Positions 17,859 to 27,601 of a stretch of 64,000 bases of DNA are shown here, piece after piece; within the stretch, counting starts at the first letter, position 1, and every line of letters starts with the position of its first letter. Origin of the DNA: Rhizobium sp. AQ_MP (GTDB lineage Bacteria; Pseudomonadota; Alphaproteobacteria; Rhizobiales; Rhizobiaceae); assembly GCF_014237835.1 (NCBI RefSeq), contig NZ_JACJVI010000001.1, forward strand, positions 556,218 through 620,217, in the 5' to 3' direction. The translations under genes and the position numbers were made by a program. The notes beneath the pieces were generated by a model. That model made no database searches and was not told the origin of the DNA. It was given only the letters and a program-made list of their open reading frames with translations.

Positions 17859-20384
17859 TTGATCGATCGGATTTTGTCGCGTTTTTCCATCTCGACGAAG
17901 GTTATGGCCTTCGTCTTGCCTTTCGTTCTGTCGATCACCGCAGTCGGTCTCATGGGCCTCTACGCATCCGGGCTCCTGCAGCAACGCATGGAGATCTCCA
18001 ACGGCACCATGCGTTCGCTGAACGGCTTCAAAAACGTGACGGGCGCCATGGCACGCTTTCTCAACCAGACATCGGAAGAGACACGGAGCGTCGTCCTCGA
18101 TCAGCTGGCGTCGCAACAATTGACGCTAAACCAGAACATCGCCGAGATAGGCGCCGACGGCACGGGCCGTAACTTCCTCGACGAAGCGATCGCTGGAACG
18201 GGCGCCGTCAACGAGAAGATCGCCACGCTCTGGCAGTTGCATGAGGCCGAAGTGGCGCTGGCCGCAGCCATCCAGGAGCACCTGAAGGGACTGATGGCGC
18301 AGCAGATCCGGGTATCCGATGAGGCGCAGAAGCTGCAGCGTGCTGCGCTTGGTGGGGAAAACGATGCAAAAAGCGCGCTGAAGGAGGCAGATCGCCTGTC
18401 TGCAGCTGCCCGCCAGTTGGCGGAGGTGAGCAAGGGGTATTTCTCCGCCGGCCTGCCGGAGGCGCAGTTCCCGTACCTGCAGACGCAGGTGGCGGAGCTG
18501 GTGAAGACGCAGCGCAAGATTGCCAATGCGCTTCCTCCCGAGCACAAGGGGATGGGAAAGGAACTGCAAGCGGCGATCAACGAGATCAAGAAGATCGTCG
18601 CAGCCGGCGACACCAGCATGGAGGCGGGGCGTGCCATGGGTAGCATCCTCGCGCGGTTCCGCGGTTTCCAGGCCATTCTGCAGGAAAGCGCCACGACCAA
18701 ATACGCCGAGTCGGTCCAGAAATTCGCAGCTGTCGAGACAGGCGCCGTACAGGCTGCCGATGTTCTCGTCGGCAGCCGCACCCTGATCGCCGACGTTTAT
18801 GATCTGCGCATCATGACCGCGACCTTCCTCAATGTGAAGGACGACAAGACACGCGAACCGATCCTGCGTCAGATTAAGCTGATCGGTGACAACCTCGCCG
18901 TTCTCGGCGGCAGCATCGCCGACAAGGCCTTCTATGACAGCCTGGCGGCAGCCATCACGCCGCTCCTGGCATCCCTGACCGCCGATACCGAAGCCCTCGT
19001 CAAGACGAGCGCCGAACGCATCGCAAGCTTCGATGAAGCAAGCCGCACCATGGACGCGATCTGGGCCTCGCTCACCTCCTTTGCCGACCTGCAGAAGGAT
19101 GTCGCCGGCACGGAGCGCCAGGAAGCCAACCGCCTGTCGATCAGCACCATGATCGCGGGCGTCGTGCTGGCGGTCATCGGCGGCATCGCTCTGGTGCTGA
19201 CCCTGCAGCGGCCGATCACCCGCATCACCACAAGCATGCAGCGCCTGGCGGAAGGGGATCTTGAGGCCGGGATTTCCGGCGATAAGCGCGGCGACGAAAT
19301 CGGCGCCATGGCCCGGGCCCTTGCCGTCTTCAAGACCAATGCCCGCACCAAGCTCGAGATCGAAGCCGAACGTCAGCGCGAGCAGATGGAGGCCGAAGCC
19401 GAGCGCCGCCGCAATGACGAGGAAAAGCAGGCTCTCGACCAGCAGATCGAACATGCCGTGGGCAAGCTCGCTCAGGCTCTCGAGCGTCTTTCCAATGGCG
19501 ATATCTCCTTCGAGATCGAAGGCCGCTTCCACGGTCGTCTCGAGCAACTTCGCAACGACTTCAACCTGTCGCTGGCCCGTCTGCGCGACACGATGCACCA
19601 GATCTCCGGCAATGTTGACCAGATCCAGAACAACGGCCGCCAGATGGCGCAGTCAGCACTGGATCTTGCGCGCCGAACCGAACAACAAGCCGCATCTCTG
19701 GAAGAAACCGCAGCCGCCGTCGACGAGATCACCGCTGCCGTTCGCTCGTCGTCCGAGCGTGCGGAAATGGTCAATGGTGTCGTCCGCGAAGCCAAGAAGA
19801 ATGCCGATGAATCCGCTGTGGTCGTCGGCAGCGCGATCTCGGCCATGGGCCGCATCGAAGAAGCGTCGCGCCAGATCTCCAACATCATTGGTGTTATCGA
19901 CGAGATCGCGTTCCAGACAAACCTGCTGGCGCTGAACGCTGGCGTCGAGGCCGCCCGCGCAGGTGAAGCCGGCAAGGGTTTCGCCGTTGTCGCGCAGGAG
20001 GTTCGTGAGCTGGCCCAGCGCTCCGCGGGTGCGGCAAAGGAAATCAAGGCGCTGATCAATCGATCCGCCGAAGAGGTGGCAAGCGGCTCCACCCATGTCC
20101 AGCAGACAGGCACGGTCCTGTCGCGCATCGGCGGGCAGATCGCGACGATCAGCGAGCATATCGAAATGATCGCCGAGACCAGCCGCGAACAGTCGGGCGC
20201 GCTGCACGAGGTAAATGGTGCCGTCGGTCGCATGGACCAGATGACCCAGCAGAATGCAGCGATGGTCGAAGAGGCGACGGCCGCAACCCAGGACCTTTCC
20301 GCCCAGACGGACGCTCTGCGCGATCTCCTCCAGCAGTTCCGCATCGAGGCCGATCGCAAGCAGTCCGTGGGTCGCGCGGCCTGA
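17859..20384 (+). CDS. Transmembrane methyl-accepting chemotaxis protein
   Basis: This chemoreceptor has 841 residues. The first membrane segment is about 15-38, a large periplasmic region with helical-bundle character follows, and the second segment is about 428-450. Then comes a HAMP domain ([20 protein letters not shown]) and a second HAMP-like stretch near [11 protein letters not shown]. The signalling domain carries [20 protein letters not shown]. There is no C-terminal pentapeptide. The start is TTG at 17859, preceded by GGGGGA at 17847-17852. The ligand is unknown; the long periplasmic domain suggests an external small-molecule or bound-protein signal. Confidence 0.92.
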   Translation: MIDRILSRFSISTKVMAFVLPFVLSITAVGLMGLYASGLLQQRMEISNGTMRSLNGFKNVTGAMARFLNQTSEETRSVVLDQLASQQLTLNQNIAEIGADGTGRNFLDEAIAGTGAVNEKIATLWQLHEAEVALAAAIQEHLKGLMAQQIRVSDEAQKLQRAALGGENDAKSALKEADRLSAAARQLAEVSKGYFSAGLPEAQFPYLQTQVAELVKTQRKIANALPPEHKGMGKELQAAINEIKKIVAAGDTSMEAGRAMGSILARFRGFQAILQESATTKYAESVQKFAAVETGAVQAADVLVGSRTLIADVYDLRIMTATFLNVKDDKTREPILRQIKLIGDNLAVLGGSIADKAFYDSLAAAITPLLASLTADTEALVKTSAERIASFDEASRTMDAIWASLTSFADLQKDVAGTERQEANRLSISTMIAGVVLAVIGGIALVLTLQRPITRITTSMQRLAEGDLEAGISGDKRGDEIGAMARALAVFKTNARTKLEIEAERQREQMEAEAERRRNDEEKQALDQQIEHAVGKLAQALERLSNGDISFEIEGRFHGRLEQLRNDFNLSLARLRDTMHQISGNVDQIQNNGRQMAQSALDLARRTEQQAASLEETAAAVDEITAAVRSSSERAEMVNGVVREAKKNADESAVVVGSAISAMGRIEEASRQISNIIGVIDEIAFQTNLLALNAGVEAARAGEAGKGFAVVAQEVRELAQRSAGAAKEIKALINRSAEEVASGSTHVQQTGTVLSRIGGQIATISEHIEMIAETSREQSGALHEVNGAVGRMDQMTQQNAAMVEEATAATQDLSAQTDALRDLLQQFRIEADRKQSVGRAA

Positions 20385-20412
20385 AGCTTTCGACACAACA
20401 TCGTGGTCAGAA

Positions 20413-20447
20413 GCAAGAAGCCCGGCGCCAAGCGCCGGGCTTCTTGC
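20413..20447. terminator. Very strong bidirectional hairpin
   Basis: A perfect 16-base stem (20413-20428 with 20432-20447) has a three-base CAA loop. The outer arms AAGAAG/CTTCTT give U-rich ends on both strands. It lies between the chemoreceptor stop and the stop of the convergent 73-residue gene. Confidence 0.8.
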
Positions 20448-20448
20448 G

Positions 20449-20670
20449 TCAGGCTTTCGAAAGGCGGCACTCAGGATGGTAGGCCGACGGCTGTTGCGCT
20501 GTTTGCTCGTTGCGGGCGAGCCGGTCGACAACTGCATGACTGAATTTAGCCAGCCTCTGCCACGGCGCCTCGCCGTAGGACGCATAGAATTCGTCCTCAG
20601 ATAGACGGTCGGATTTTCTGAACTGCCGGCGCAATGCGACAATGGCGAGGGCAGCGTGAACTTCATGCAT
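20449..20670 (-). CDS. Hypothetical 73-residue protein
   Basis: The frame starts at ATG 20670 with a strong GAGGAG site a few bases upstream, and ends two bases from the bidirectional hairpin. The product is soluble, basic and mostly helical in appearance (HAALAIVALRRQFRK, then EDEFYASYGEAPWQRLAKF). It has no motif I recognise. It is divergent from a LysR-type regulator 89 bases away, which may control it. The function is unknown. Confidence 0.65.
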   Translation of the reverse strand: MHEVHAALAIVALRRQFRKSDRLSEDEFYASYGEAPWQRLAKFSHAVVDRLARNEQTAQQPSAYHPECRLSKA

Positions 20671-20759
20671 GACGGATCTCCTCTCGTTGATGCCGTCCTT
20701 TCTTTTATTCGCCAAATCTGGCTGTATGAACAGCCATGAACGTGCTATATCTTTCATCC

Positions 20760-21635
20760 ATGAAAGACGTAGCGTGGGATGCCTATCAGCTTTTTCTGGC
20801 AGTGGCCCGCCACGGCGGCCTGACAGCGGCTGCCGAAACCACCGGACTAAGTGCGGCCACGCTCGGACGCCGCATGGTCGAGCTCGAACAGGCACTGGGG
20901 CGCGAACTCTTTCTCCGCAGCCAGACGGGCTATCGACTGACCAGTGACGGCAGCCAGCTTCTTGAGCATCTGGTCGAGCTTGAAGCGGGCAGCCGGCGGG
21001 TCGAGGAATGGCGGCGCGGCACTGCGGGCCAGTCACTGGTGCGCATCAGTCTCGGCACCTGGATCGCCTGGCTGCTTTGCCAGAACATGGCAGTGATCCG
21101 TACGCCGCGCGACGAATTCCGCATTGATCTGCATGTTGCCGAGCAGCGTGCCCGGCTTTCGCATCGCGAGAGCGACATCGGCATTCGCGCCTTCGAGCCG
21201 GAGGAGCCGAACCTCGCCGCAATCCCGGCAGGAGAAGTTGCCTATGCGGCCTACAAGGCGCGCAACAAGAAGTGGATGGGGCCTGAGCCCTGGGTCGCGG
21301 TGGATGATGAAAACGCCGTTTCCGCCTATCTGCGCTGGCCGCGCCAGCAGGCTGCCGAGCGCATTGCCATCACGGTCAACCGCCCGCGATCGCTGAGAGA
21401 TCTGGCAAGGGCAGGGGCAGGGCTCGCCGTTCTCCCGTGCTTTGTCGGGGATCTCGATCCGACGCTCGAGCGTGCAGGCGAAGATATCCCGGAGCTGCGC
21501 CATCGCCAGTGGATCGTGATGAACAATGACGACCGCCACCGCACCGATATCCGGGCCGTCGCCGATCGGCTTGCAAAGCTCTTGAAGTCCCACCGTGATC
21601 TTCTGGCGGGCAGGCGCCCCAGCACCAGCGGCTGA
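20760..21635 (+). CDS. LysR-family transcriptional regulator
   Basis: The product is 291 residues from ATG 20760; an ATG at 20736 would add eight. The N-terminal winged HTH is clear: DAYQLFLAVARHGGLTAAAETTGLSAATLGRRMVELE. The C-terminal effector-binding domain is of the LysR substrate-binding type but short, and it resembles the AmpR/GcvA-like rhizobial subgroup. The shorter start is chosen because the HTH then begins close to the N-terminus, as usual; neither start has a good RBS. The likely targets are its own gene and the divergent 73-residue gene. Confidence 0.85.
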   Translation: MKDVAWDAYQLFLAVARHGGLTAAAETTGLSAATLGRRMVELEQALGRELFLRSQTGYRLTSDGSQLLEHLVELEAGSRRVEEWRRGTAGQSLVRISLGTWIAWLLCQNMAVIRTPRDEFRIDLHVAEQRARLSHRESDIGIRAFEPEEPNLAAIPAGEVAYAAYKARNKKWMGPEPWVAVDDENAVSAYLRWPRQQAAERIAITVNRPRSLRDLARAGAGLAVLPCFVGDLDPTLERAGEDIPELRHRQWIVMNNDDRHRTDIRAVADRLAKLLKSHRDLLAGRRPSTSG

Positions 21636-21644
21636 GCATAAAAC

Positions 21645-21698
21645 GAAAAACCCCGCACGACGACCGGCGCTCCTCCCCAGAGGCGATCATCGTGCGGG
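21645..21698 (-). terminator. Long hairpin terminator
   Basis: CCCGCACGA (21652-21660) and TCGTGCGGG (21690-21698) are perfect 9-base arms. On the minus strand they are followed by five T residues. It fits as the terminator of the small gene ending at 21746 and also lies just after the LysR stop. Confidence 0.7.
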
Positions 21699-21745
21699 AA
21701 CCGGTCCGGAGGTCAGGGGCCGGACGGGGGATGTCTGCGCGTGGC

Positions 21746-21994
21746 TCAGGCTGCCTGGTGGCTGCCCTGGGTCACGATGACAGGGATCAGGAGATCACCC
21801 CAATTGCCGTCGCCACCGTGATGGCGGGCAGAACGGACGAGTTCGACCGAGACGCCGGCATCGACGGCCTTCATGATCGTATGGTTGAGACGGTGCAGGT
21901 CATTTGCCAGCATGCGGATCGTGGCCTGCTGGTCGGCGGTCATGGCCGAAGACTGCTCTTCTGCGCGTTCTTTGACTCGGGTCTGGGGTGTCAT
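21746..21994 (-). CDS. Hypothetical 82-residue protein downstream of aceA
   Basis: The ATG at 21994 follows an ideal AAGAGGAG site. The product contains an amphipathic helical stretch (ATIRMLANDLHRLNHTIMKAVDAGVSVELVRSARHH) and a hydrophobic LLIPVIV segment before the end. It is small, soluble and without a recognised domain. It lies downstream of aceA on the same strand, separated by a cluster of palindromes, and ends at a hairpin terminator. The strong RBS makes a real gene likely; the function is unknown. Confidence 0.7.
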   Translation of the reverse strand: MTPQTRVKERAEEQSSAMTADQQATIRMLANDLHRLNHTIMKAVDAGVSVELVRSARHHGGDGNWGDLLIPVIVTQGSHQAA

Positions 21995-22031
21995 GGCATT
22001 TCTCCTCTTGGTGTTGGGGGTTCTTGAAGTC

Positions 22032-22149
22032 ACCTCCCCCTTGAGGGGGAGGTCTTGAGCCTAGCTGCGGGTGGGGGTGATCCTTGGACGGTTGCGACGG
22101 TCACCCCACCCCGGCACTGCGTGCCGACCCTCCCCTTCAAGGGAAGGGT
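22032..22149. repeat. Palindrome cluster resembling a RIME element
   Basis: Four adjacent inverted repeats fill this intergenic space. ACCTCCCCC/GGGGGAGGT (22032-22053) has a TTGA loop. GGGTGGGGGTGA pairs with TCACCCCACCC (22069-22111). CGGCAC/GTGCCG is at 22112-22126. ACCCTCCCCTT pairs with AAGGGAAGGGT with one mismatch (22127-22149). The run of GC-rich palindromes fits the rhizobial intergenic mosaic elements (RIME) that occur in many copies in these genomes. It may also affect mRNA ends downstream of aceA. I see one copy in the window. Confidence 0.6.
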
Positions 22150-22156
22150 GCGATCC

Positions 22157-23446
22157 TTACTCAGCCGCCGGCTTGAACTGCTCGGTTTCGGTCGATTCCT
22201 TCATAGCGGTCGTCGAAGACTGGCCGGCGGTGATGGCAAGCGAGACGGCGTCGAAGTAACCGGTGCCGACTTCGCGCTGATGCTTGGTCGCGGTGTAGCC
22301 GTTGACCTCTGCGGCGAATTCCGCCTCCTGCAGCTCCGAATAGGCCGCCATCTGGCGATCCTTGTAGCCGCGCGCCAGTTCGAACATGCCATAGTTCAGC
22401 TGATGGAAGCCGGCGAGGGTGATGAACTGGAACTTGTAGCCCATGGCACCCAGTTCGCGCTGGAACTTGGCGATCGTCGCGTCGTCGAGGTGCTTCTTCC
22501 AGTTGAAGGAAGGCGAGCAGTTATAGGCGAGCTTCTTGCCCGGATAGACCTTGTGCACGGCTTCGGCGAACTTGCGGGCCTGTTCGAGATCCGGCTTGCC
22601 GGTCTCCATCCAGATCATGTCGCAATAGGGTGCGTAGGCAATCGCACGGGCGATGCAGGGCTCTATGCCGTTCTTGACCTGATAGAAACCTTCCGCCGTG
22701 CGGCCGGCATCATAGTCGACGAAGGGCTGGTCACGCTCGTCGATGTCTGAGGTCAGGAGCTTTGCGGCTTCCGCATCGGTACGGGCGACGATCAGCGTCG
22801 GGACCCCCATGATGTCGGCGGCCAGACGGGCAGCCGTCAGGTTGCGGATATGGGCCGCCGTCGGGATCAGAACCTTGCCGCCAAGATGGCCGCACTTCTT
22901 TTCCGAGGCCAACTGATCTTCGAAGTGAACGCCTGCCGCGCCGGCTTCGATGAAGGCTTTCATGATTTCAAAGGCGTTGAGCGGTCCGCCGAAACCGGCT
23001 TCCGCATCGGCAACGATCGGGGCGAACCAGGTGTCGACCGAAAGCCCCTTGCCTTCCTGGGTTTCGATCTGGTCGGCGCGCTGGAGTGTGCGGTTGATGC
23101 GCTTGGCAAGCTCCGGAGCGGCATTTGCCGGATAGAGCGATTGGTCCGGATACATTGATGACGCCGTGTTGGCGTCGGCCGCAACCTGCCAACCGGAAAG
23201 GTAGATGGCCTTCAGGCCGGCACGGACCATCTGCATGGCCTGGTTGCCGGAGAGCGCGCCGAGCGCGTTGATGAAGGGCTCCTCGTTGATCAGCTTCCAA
23301 AGCCGGTTAGCACCCATCTCGGCGAGCGTGTACTTGATCTCGACCGAGCCGCGCAGGCGCTTCACGTCGGCTGCAGTGTAGGGACGATCGATGCCGTCGA
23401 AACGGCCCTTGGGTGCATTGGGAACGAGATTGTAAAATTCAGTCAT
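22157..23446 (-). CDS. aceA: Isocitrate lyase
   Basis: AceA splits isocitrate into glyoxylate and succinate, the first step of the glyoxylate shunt needed for growth on acetate, acetoacetate or fatty acids. The 429-residue protein has the active-site loop [11 protein letters not shown] and the substrate-binding segments [28 protein letters not shown] and [13 protein letters not shown]. The ATG at 23446 is overlapped upstream by a TGTAAAATTC motif. A family regulator is encoded divergently. Acetoacetyl-CoA synthetase 8 kb away would feed the same route. Confidence 0.97.
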   Translation of the reverse strand: MTEFYNLVPNAPKGRFDGIDRPYTAADVKRLRGSVEIKYTLAEMGANRLWKLINEEPFINALGALSGNQAMQMVRAGLKAIYLSGWQVAADANTASSMYPDQSLYPANAAPELAKRINRTLQRADQIETQEGKGLSVDTWFAPIVADAEAGFGGPLNAFEIMKAFIEAGAAGVHFEDQLASEKKCGHLGGKVLIPTAAHIRNLTAARLAADIMGVPTLIVARTDAEAAKLLTSDIDERDQPFVDYDAGRTAEGFYQVKNGIEPCIARAIAYAPYCDMIWMETGKPDLEQARKFAEAVHKVYPGKKLAYNCSPSFNWKKHLDDATIAKFQRELGAMGYKFQFITLAGFHQLNYGMFELARGYKDRQMAAYSELQEAEFAAEVNGYTATKHQREVGTGYFDAVSLAITAGQSSTTAMKESTETEQFKPAAE

Positions 23447-23690
23447 GTCGGGTCTCCCTGTTCACTGCAAGAAGCAGGCAATGCCGAAACTGGATAGTCT
23501 GCCTGGCCGCTTCTGATGTGACTAGATTTACACCGCACTGCAAAATTCGGCCAGAAAATTCGATAAAACAAAGAGATGAAAGAGGTTAGGCTGTCTTGTC
23601 TTTGACAGGGCGCCTGTGTAAAATTGTAAAACTAGTCATAGAATTTGAGCGCCGAAACTGCACTTCGTCTTGTAAAGGAGCTGTAAAATG
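23431..23690. promoter_or_regulatory. Repeated TGTAAAA motifs at the aceA/scfR divergent promoters
   Basis: Copies of T-G-T/C-AAAA occur at 23431-23440 (TGTAAAATTC), 23539-23548 (TGCAAAATTC), 23617-23626 (TGTAAAATTG), 23625-23632 (TGTAAAAC) and 23682-23690 (TGTAAAATG). The last and first overlap the start codons of the two genes. A candidate plus-strand promoter has TTGACA at 23602-23607 and TGTAAA 17 bases later. The motifs are likely operators for the ScfR/RamB-type regulator. Confidence 0.5.
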
Positions 23691-25115
23691 GCAGAGCGCA
23701 AAATTTTCGCCGGTCCTCGCGTCCGCCGCATTCGCAACGGCCTCGGATTGACCCAGACGGCGATGGCCGAGGCGCTCGAGATCTCGCCCTCCTATCTCAA
23801 TCTGATTGAGCGCAATCAGCGTCCGCTCACGGTTCAGCTCCTTCTGAAGCTGGCCTCTGTCTACAAGGTCGACCTCGACGAACTGCAGGGTGAGGCGGGC
23901 AGTTCGACAAGCCAGCTGCGCGAGGTCTTCGCCGATCCCCTCCTGTCTGGGGAACTTCCCGGAGATCAGGAACTGATCGAGGTGGCGGAGGCCGCTCCGA
24001 ATGCGGCAAGCGGCATCGTCAAGCTCTACCGTGCCTATCGCGAACAGGCCGCCCGCCTGTCGGATCTCGCGGACCTCCTGGCGCGCGAGGGGCATGAAAC
24101 CTCGCTTTCGGGAGCGAGGCTGCCGATCGACGAGGTGCGGGAAGTCTTCGAGCGCCGGCCCAATTACTTTGCAAGGCTCGATGAGGCGGCAGAGGGCTTC
24201 CACGCCACGCTTGGGCTGGCGCCTGGCGATGAGCTTGTGGTCGCGCTCAAGGCGTGGCTGCGCACCACGCACGGTATTGTCGTTCGCGCCCTGCCGGTGC
24301 AGACAATGCCCTCGCTGCGCCGCCGCTATGATCGCCATTCCATGCGCCTGTTCCTTTCCGAGCGGCTCTCGCCCTTCGACCAGCTGCGCGAGGTCGCCAT
24401 GGAAGTGGCGTTGCTTGCCGTGGGCGATCACGTGCAGGCCGAACTTGAGGCGCTGGAATTGTCATCCGGCGAAGCGCGCCGGATTGCCCGTTTTGAATTG
24501 GCGCGATACGCCGCCCATGCGCTGATGATGCCCTACGGCGCTTTTCTCTCGGCCGCGATCCGAGCTCGCTACGACATCGACGTGTTGCGCGCCCGCTTCA
24601 ACGTCTCCTTCGAGCAGGCGGCTAACCGGCTCACCATGTTGCAGCGACCGGGTGCCACCGGCGTTCCCTTTTTCATGATGGAGATCGACAACGCGGGAAA
24701 CCGCTTCCGTCGCGCCGGCGCCCAAGGCTTTCCACAGGCAAAATTTGGCGGCGGCTGTCCCAAGCTCAATGTCCATGCGGCCTTCGCTCAGCCGGGTCAG
24801 GTGCTGGTCGAGCAGGTGGAGATGCCGGACGGTGCGGCCTTCCTGACCATGTCGCGGACGCTGGAGGGGCCGCAGGCAAGTTTCGGGGAGCGCATCCGTC
24901 GCACAGCACTCCTCATCGGTTGTGATGCGGCGAGCCGCGATGACGTGGCCTATTCCGCTGCCCTGCCGGATCGCTCCCTGCCGGCAATTGCCATCGGACC
25001 CGCTTGCCGGCTGTGCGAAAGATCCGGCTGTCTTGCCCGCGCCGAGCCGCCGCTGACCCGTCCCCTCGGCCTCGACGAGATGGTGACTGGCCTTTCGGCC
25101 TTCGATTTTCAATGA
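23688..25115 (+). CDS. XRE-family regulator with ScfR/DUF2083 C-terminal domain (RamB-like)
   Basis: The product of 475 residues starts with an HTH_XRE domain (about 8-65: RVRRIRNGLGLTQTAMAEAL then ISPSYLNLIERNQRPL). A large central region related to IrrE-like peptidases follows, then a C-terminal short-chain fatty acyl regulator domain rich in Cys (GCDAAS, CRLCERSGC near the end). Corynebacterial RamB of this family represses aceA and other acetate genes. The divergent position next to aceA supports the same role here. AAAGGAG precedes the ATG. The C-terminal cysteines may bind a metal, but this is inference. Confidence 0.88.
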   Translation: MAERKIFAGPRVRRIRNGLGLTQTAMAEALEISPSYLNLIERNQRPLTVQLLLKLASVYKVDLDELQGEAGSSTSQLREVFADPLLSGELPGDQELIEVAEAAPNAASGIVKLYRAYREQAARLSDLADLLAREGHETSLSGARLPIDEVREVFERRPNYFARLDEAAEGFHATLGLAPGDELVVALKAWLRTTHGIVVRALPVQTMPSLRRRYDRHSMRLFLSERLSPFDQLREVAMEVALLAVGDHVQAELEALELSSGEARRIARFELARYAAHALMMPYGAFLSAAIRARYDIDVLRARFNVSFEQAANRLTMLQRPGATGVPFFMMEIDNAGNRFRRAGAQGFPQAKFGGGCPKLNVHAAFAQPGQVLVEQVEMPDGAAFLTMSRTLEGPQASFGERIRRTALLIGCDAASRDDVAYSAALPDRSLPAIAIGPACRLCERSGCLARAEPPLTRPLGLDEMVTGLSAFDFQ

Positions 25116-25251
25116 TCAGGAACTGCTGATAAAGCATTCGCGACTGCGAAGAATTTCGCTTGTCGCCCGTCCAATTCCTTTCTAGTCTCTTAAAAAAACA
25201 ATGGGAATGGCATCGGGGGCCCGTGCCTCCAGGGCTGGAACAGGAGAAAAA

Positions 25252-26352
25252 ATGAAGACTCATTTCATCCGGATGGCGTCGGTAGGCCTGGCGACAATCT
25301 TCATCGCATCGGCTGTCCAGGCGCAGGAACGCGTCGTCAACGTCTACAATTGGTCGGACTATATCGACGAATCTGTCCTTGAAGACTTCACCAAGGAGAC
25401 CGGCATCAAGGTCGTCTACGACGTCTTCGATTCCAACGAGCTTCTCGAAACCAAACTGCTGGCTGGCGGCTCCGGTTACGACGTGGTTGTGCCGACGGCC
25501 CCCTTCCTCTCGCGCCAGATCCAGGCCGGCGTCTTCCAGAAGCTGGACAAGTCGAAGCTGACGAATTGGTCGAACCTCTGGCCGATGGTTACGGAGCGCC
25601 TCGCCAAATATGATCCGGGCAACGAATATGCCGTGAACTACATGTGGGGCACCACCGGCATCGGCTACAATGTCGCCAAGGTCAAGGAAGTCCTTGGCGC
25701 TGATTTCAAGGTCGACAGCTGGGATGCGATCTTCAAGCCGGAAAATGCCGAGAAGCTGAAGGCATGCGGCATCAACATCCTCGATGCCTCCGACGAAACC
25801 TTTGCCATTGCGATGAACTACATCGGCAAGGATCCCGATAGCAAGGAAGCGGCTGACCTTGAGGCCGGCGGCGAAGTCTTCCAGAAGATCCGCTCTTCTG
25901 TGCGCACCTTCAACTCCTCGGCTTATATCGATGACCTCGCCAACGGCGACGTCTGCATGACGATCGGCTGGTCGGGCGATATTCTGCAGGCGAAGGCACG
26001 TGCCGAAGAAGCCAAGAACGGCGTCGAGATCAATTATGTGATCCCGAAGGAAGGCACCTACATGTGGTTCGACAACATGGCGATCCCGGCGGACGCCAAG
26101 AATGTTGCCGAAGCCCACGAGTTCATCAACTACATGATGCGTCCAGACGTCATCGCCAAGGCTTCCAACTATGTCCAGTATGCCAACGGCAATCTGGCAT
26201 CGAAGGAACTGCTCGATCCGGCCGTGAAGGACAATCCGGCCGTCTATCCGCCGGATGATGTCATGGCCAAGCTGTTCACGATCTCGCCTTATGGCCCGCG
26301 CGAGCAACGCGTCCTGAACCGGGTCTGGACACAGATCAAGACCGGCAGCTGA
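25252..26352 (+). CDS. potF: Polyamine ABC transporter substrate-binding protein
   Basis: This periplasmic binding protein for putrescine or a related polyamine has 366 residues. A signal peptide covers about the first 22 residues (ending ASAVQA). The mature N-terminus VVNVYNWSDYIDESVLEDF and the segments YDVVVPTAPFLSRQ and INYMMRPDVIAKASNYVQYANG are characteristic of PotF/SpuD. The ATG at 25252 is preceded by AGGAG. It opens a four-gene operon with the ATPase and two permeases. A hairpin after it probably keeps its mRNA level above that of the other subunits. Confidence 0.94.
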   Translation: MKTHFIRMASVGLATIFIASAVQAQERVVNVYNWSDYIDESVLEDFTKETGIKVVYDVFDSNELLETKLLAGGSGYDVVVPTAPFLSRQIQAGVFQKLDKSKLTNWSNLWPMVTERLAKYDPGNEYAVNYMWGTTGIGYNVAKVKEVLGADFKVDSWDAIFKPENAEKLKACGINILDASDETFAIAMNYIGKDPDSKEAADLEAGGEVFQKIRSSVRTFNSSAYIDDLANGDVCMTIGWSGDILQAKARAEEAKNGVEINYVIPKEGTYMWFDNMAIPADAKNVAEAHEFINYMMRPDVIAKASNYVQYANGNLASKELLDPAVKDNPAVYPPDDVMAKLFTISPYGPREQRVLNRVWTQIKTGS

Positions 26353-26363
26353 TGAAGAGTATC

Positions 26364-26394
26364 ATTCGCCGGGCGCCACAAACGCCCGGCGAAT
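26364..26394 (+). terminator. Intra-operon hairpin between potF and potG
   Basis: Perfect 12-base arms ATTCGCCGGGCG and CGCCCGGCGAAT flank a CCACAAA loop, followed by TTCTTA. The short T-run suggests partial termination or 3'-end protection of potF mRNA. Confidence 0.65.
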
Positions 26395-26436
26395 TTCTTA
26401 GGGACTGGGGCAACAAGAAAAACGGCTGGGTTGGTA

Positions 26437-27591
26437 ATGGCGAAGACACTGGGGCCTGTTAAGCGTAAATTCTCTCCTTGGACTGATCCGGATGCCGTTC
26501 CCTTCATCCGCTTCGAAAACGTCACGAAGCGCTTCGGCGATTTCGTCGCGGTCGACAATCTGACGCTCGATATCTATGAGCGTGAGTTTTTCTCGCTGCT
26601 TGGGCCTTCGGGGTGCGGCAAGACCACGTTGATGCGCATGCTGGCCGGCTTCGAGCAGCCGACCTCGGGCCGCATCCTGCTGCAGGGACAGGATCTCTCC
26701 GGGGTGCCACCCTACAAGCGCCCGACCAACATGATGTTCCAGTCCTACGCGCTCTTCCCGCATATGACGGTGGAGAAGAACATCGCTTTCGGTCTCGAGC
26801 AGGACAATCTGCCCAAGGCCGAAATCGATGCCCGCGTCCAGGAAATGCTGAAACTGGTCAAGCTCGAACAGTTTGCCAAGCGCAAGCCGAACCAGCTCTC
26901 CGGCGGCCAGCGCCAACGCGTGGCGCTGGCCCGTTCGCTTGCCAAACGTCCCAAGGTCCTGTTGCTCGACGAGCCGCTCGGCGCGCTGGATCGCAAGCTG
27001 CGCGAAGAGACGCAGTTCGAACTGATGGACATCCAGACCAAGCTTGGCCTGACCTTCCTCATCGTCACGCACGACCAGGAAGAGGCCATGACCGTCTCCG
27101 ACCGCATCGCTGTCATGGACAAGGGCATTCTGGTGCAGGTGGCCACCCCGGCCGAAATCTACGAGGCACCGAATTCTCGTTACGTCGCCGATTTCATCGG
27201 AGACATCAACATCCTCGAAGCCAAGCTCGAGTCGAAGGAAAGCAACGGCACCGAGGATCTGGTCCGTATCGACAGCGACGGCTTGAAGATTGTGGTGGAG
27301 CAAGCCTGCGAAGCCAACAAGGGCGACAGCGTCGCTTTCGCTATTCGGCCAGAAAAGGTGCGTATCTCCACGTCGCAGCCCGAAGACGGTTCTGCCAATG
27401 CGCTGCATGGCGAAGTCTGGGACATCGGCTATCTCGGCGATTTCTCCGTGTTCATCGTGCGTCTCGACGATGGGCGCATGTTCCGCGCCGCTCAGGCCAA
27501 TGTCGCTCGTCTCGTGGACCGACCGATCACCTTCGGCGACATGGTCTGGCTGTCCTGGTCGGCGGATGCCGGCCTTGTGCTGACACGCTGA
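26437..27591 (+). CDS. potG: Polyamine ABC transporter ATP-binding protein
   Basis: PotG energises polyamine import at the inner membrane. The 384 residues include Walker A GPSGCGKTT, signature LSGGQRQRVALARSLA, Walker B VLLLDEPLGALD and the switch His in IVTHDQEEAM. A TOBE domain occupies the C-terminal 100 residues. The N-terminal extension before the ATPase domain (about 20 residues) is usual for PotG. ATG 26437 is preferred over TTG 26431. Eleven bases separate it from potH. Confidence 0.94.
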   Translation: MAKTLGPVKRKFSPWTDPDAVPFIRFENVTKRFGDFVAVDNLTLDIYEREFFSLLGPSGCGKTTLMRMLAGFEQPTSGRILLQGQDLSGVPPYKRPTNMMFQSYALFPHMTVEKNIAFGLEQDNLPKAEIDARVQEMLKLVKLEQFAKRKPNQLSGGQRQRVALARSLAKRPKVLLLDEPLGALDRKLREETQFELMDIQTKLGLTFLIVTHDQEEAMTVSDRIAVMDKGILVQVATPAEIYEAPNSRYVADFIGDINILEAKLESKESNGTEDLVRIDSDGLKIVVEQACEANKGDSVAFAIRPEKVRISTSQPEDGSANALHGEVWDIGYLGDFSVFIVRLDDGRMFRAAQANVARLVDRPITFGDMVWLSWSADAGLVLTR

Positions 27592-27601
27592 GGAGGCGAC
27601 C

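Noticed and set aside
24913..26307. 464-residue open frame on the minus strand
   Set aside because: It is antisense to scfR and potF, which are certain, and its sequence has no family features.
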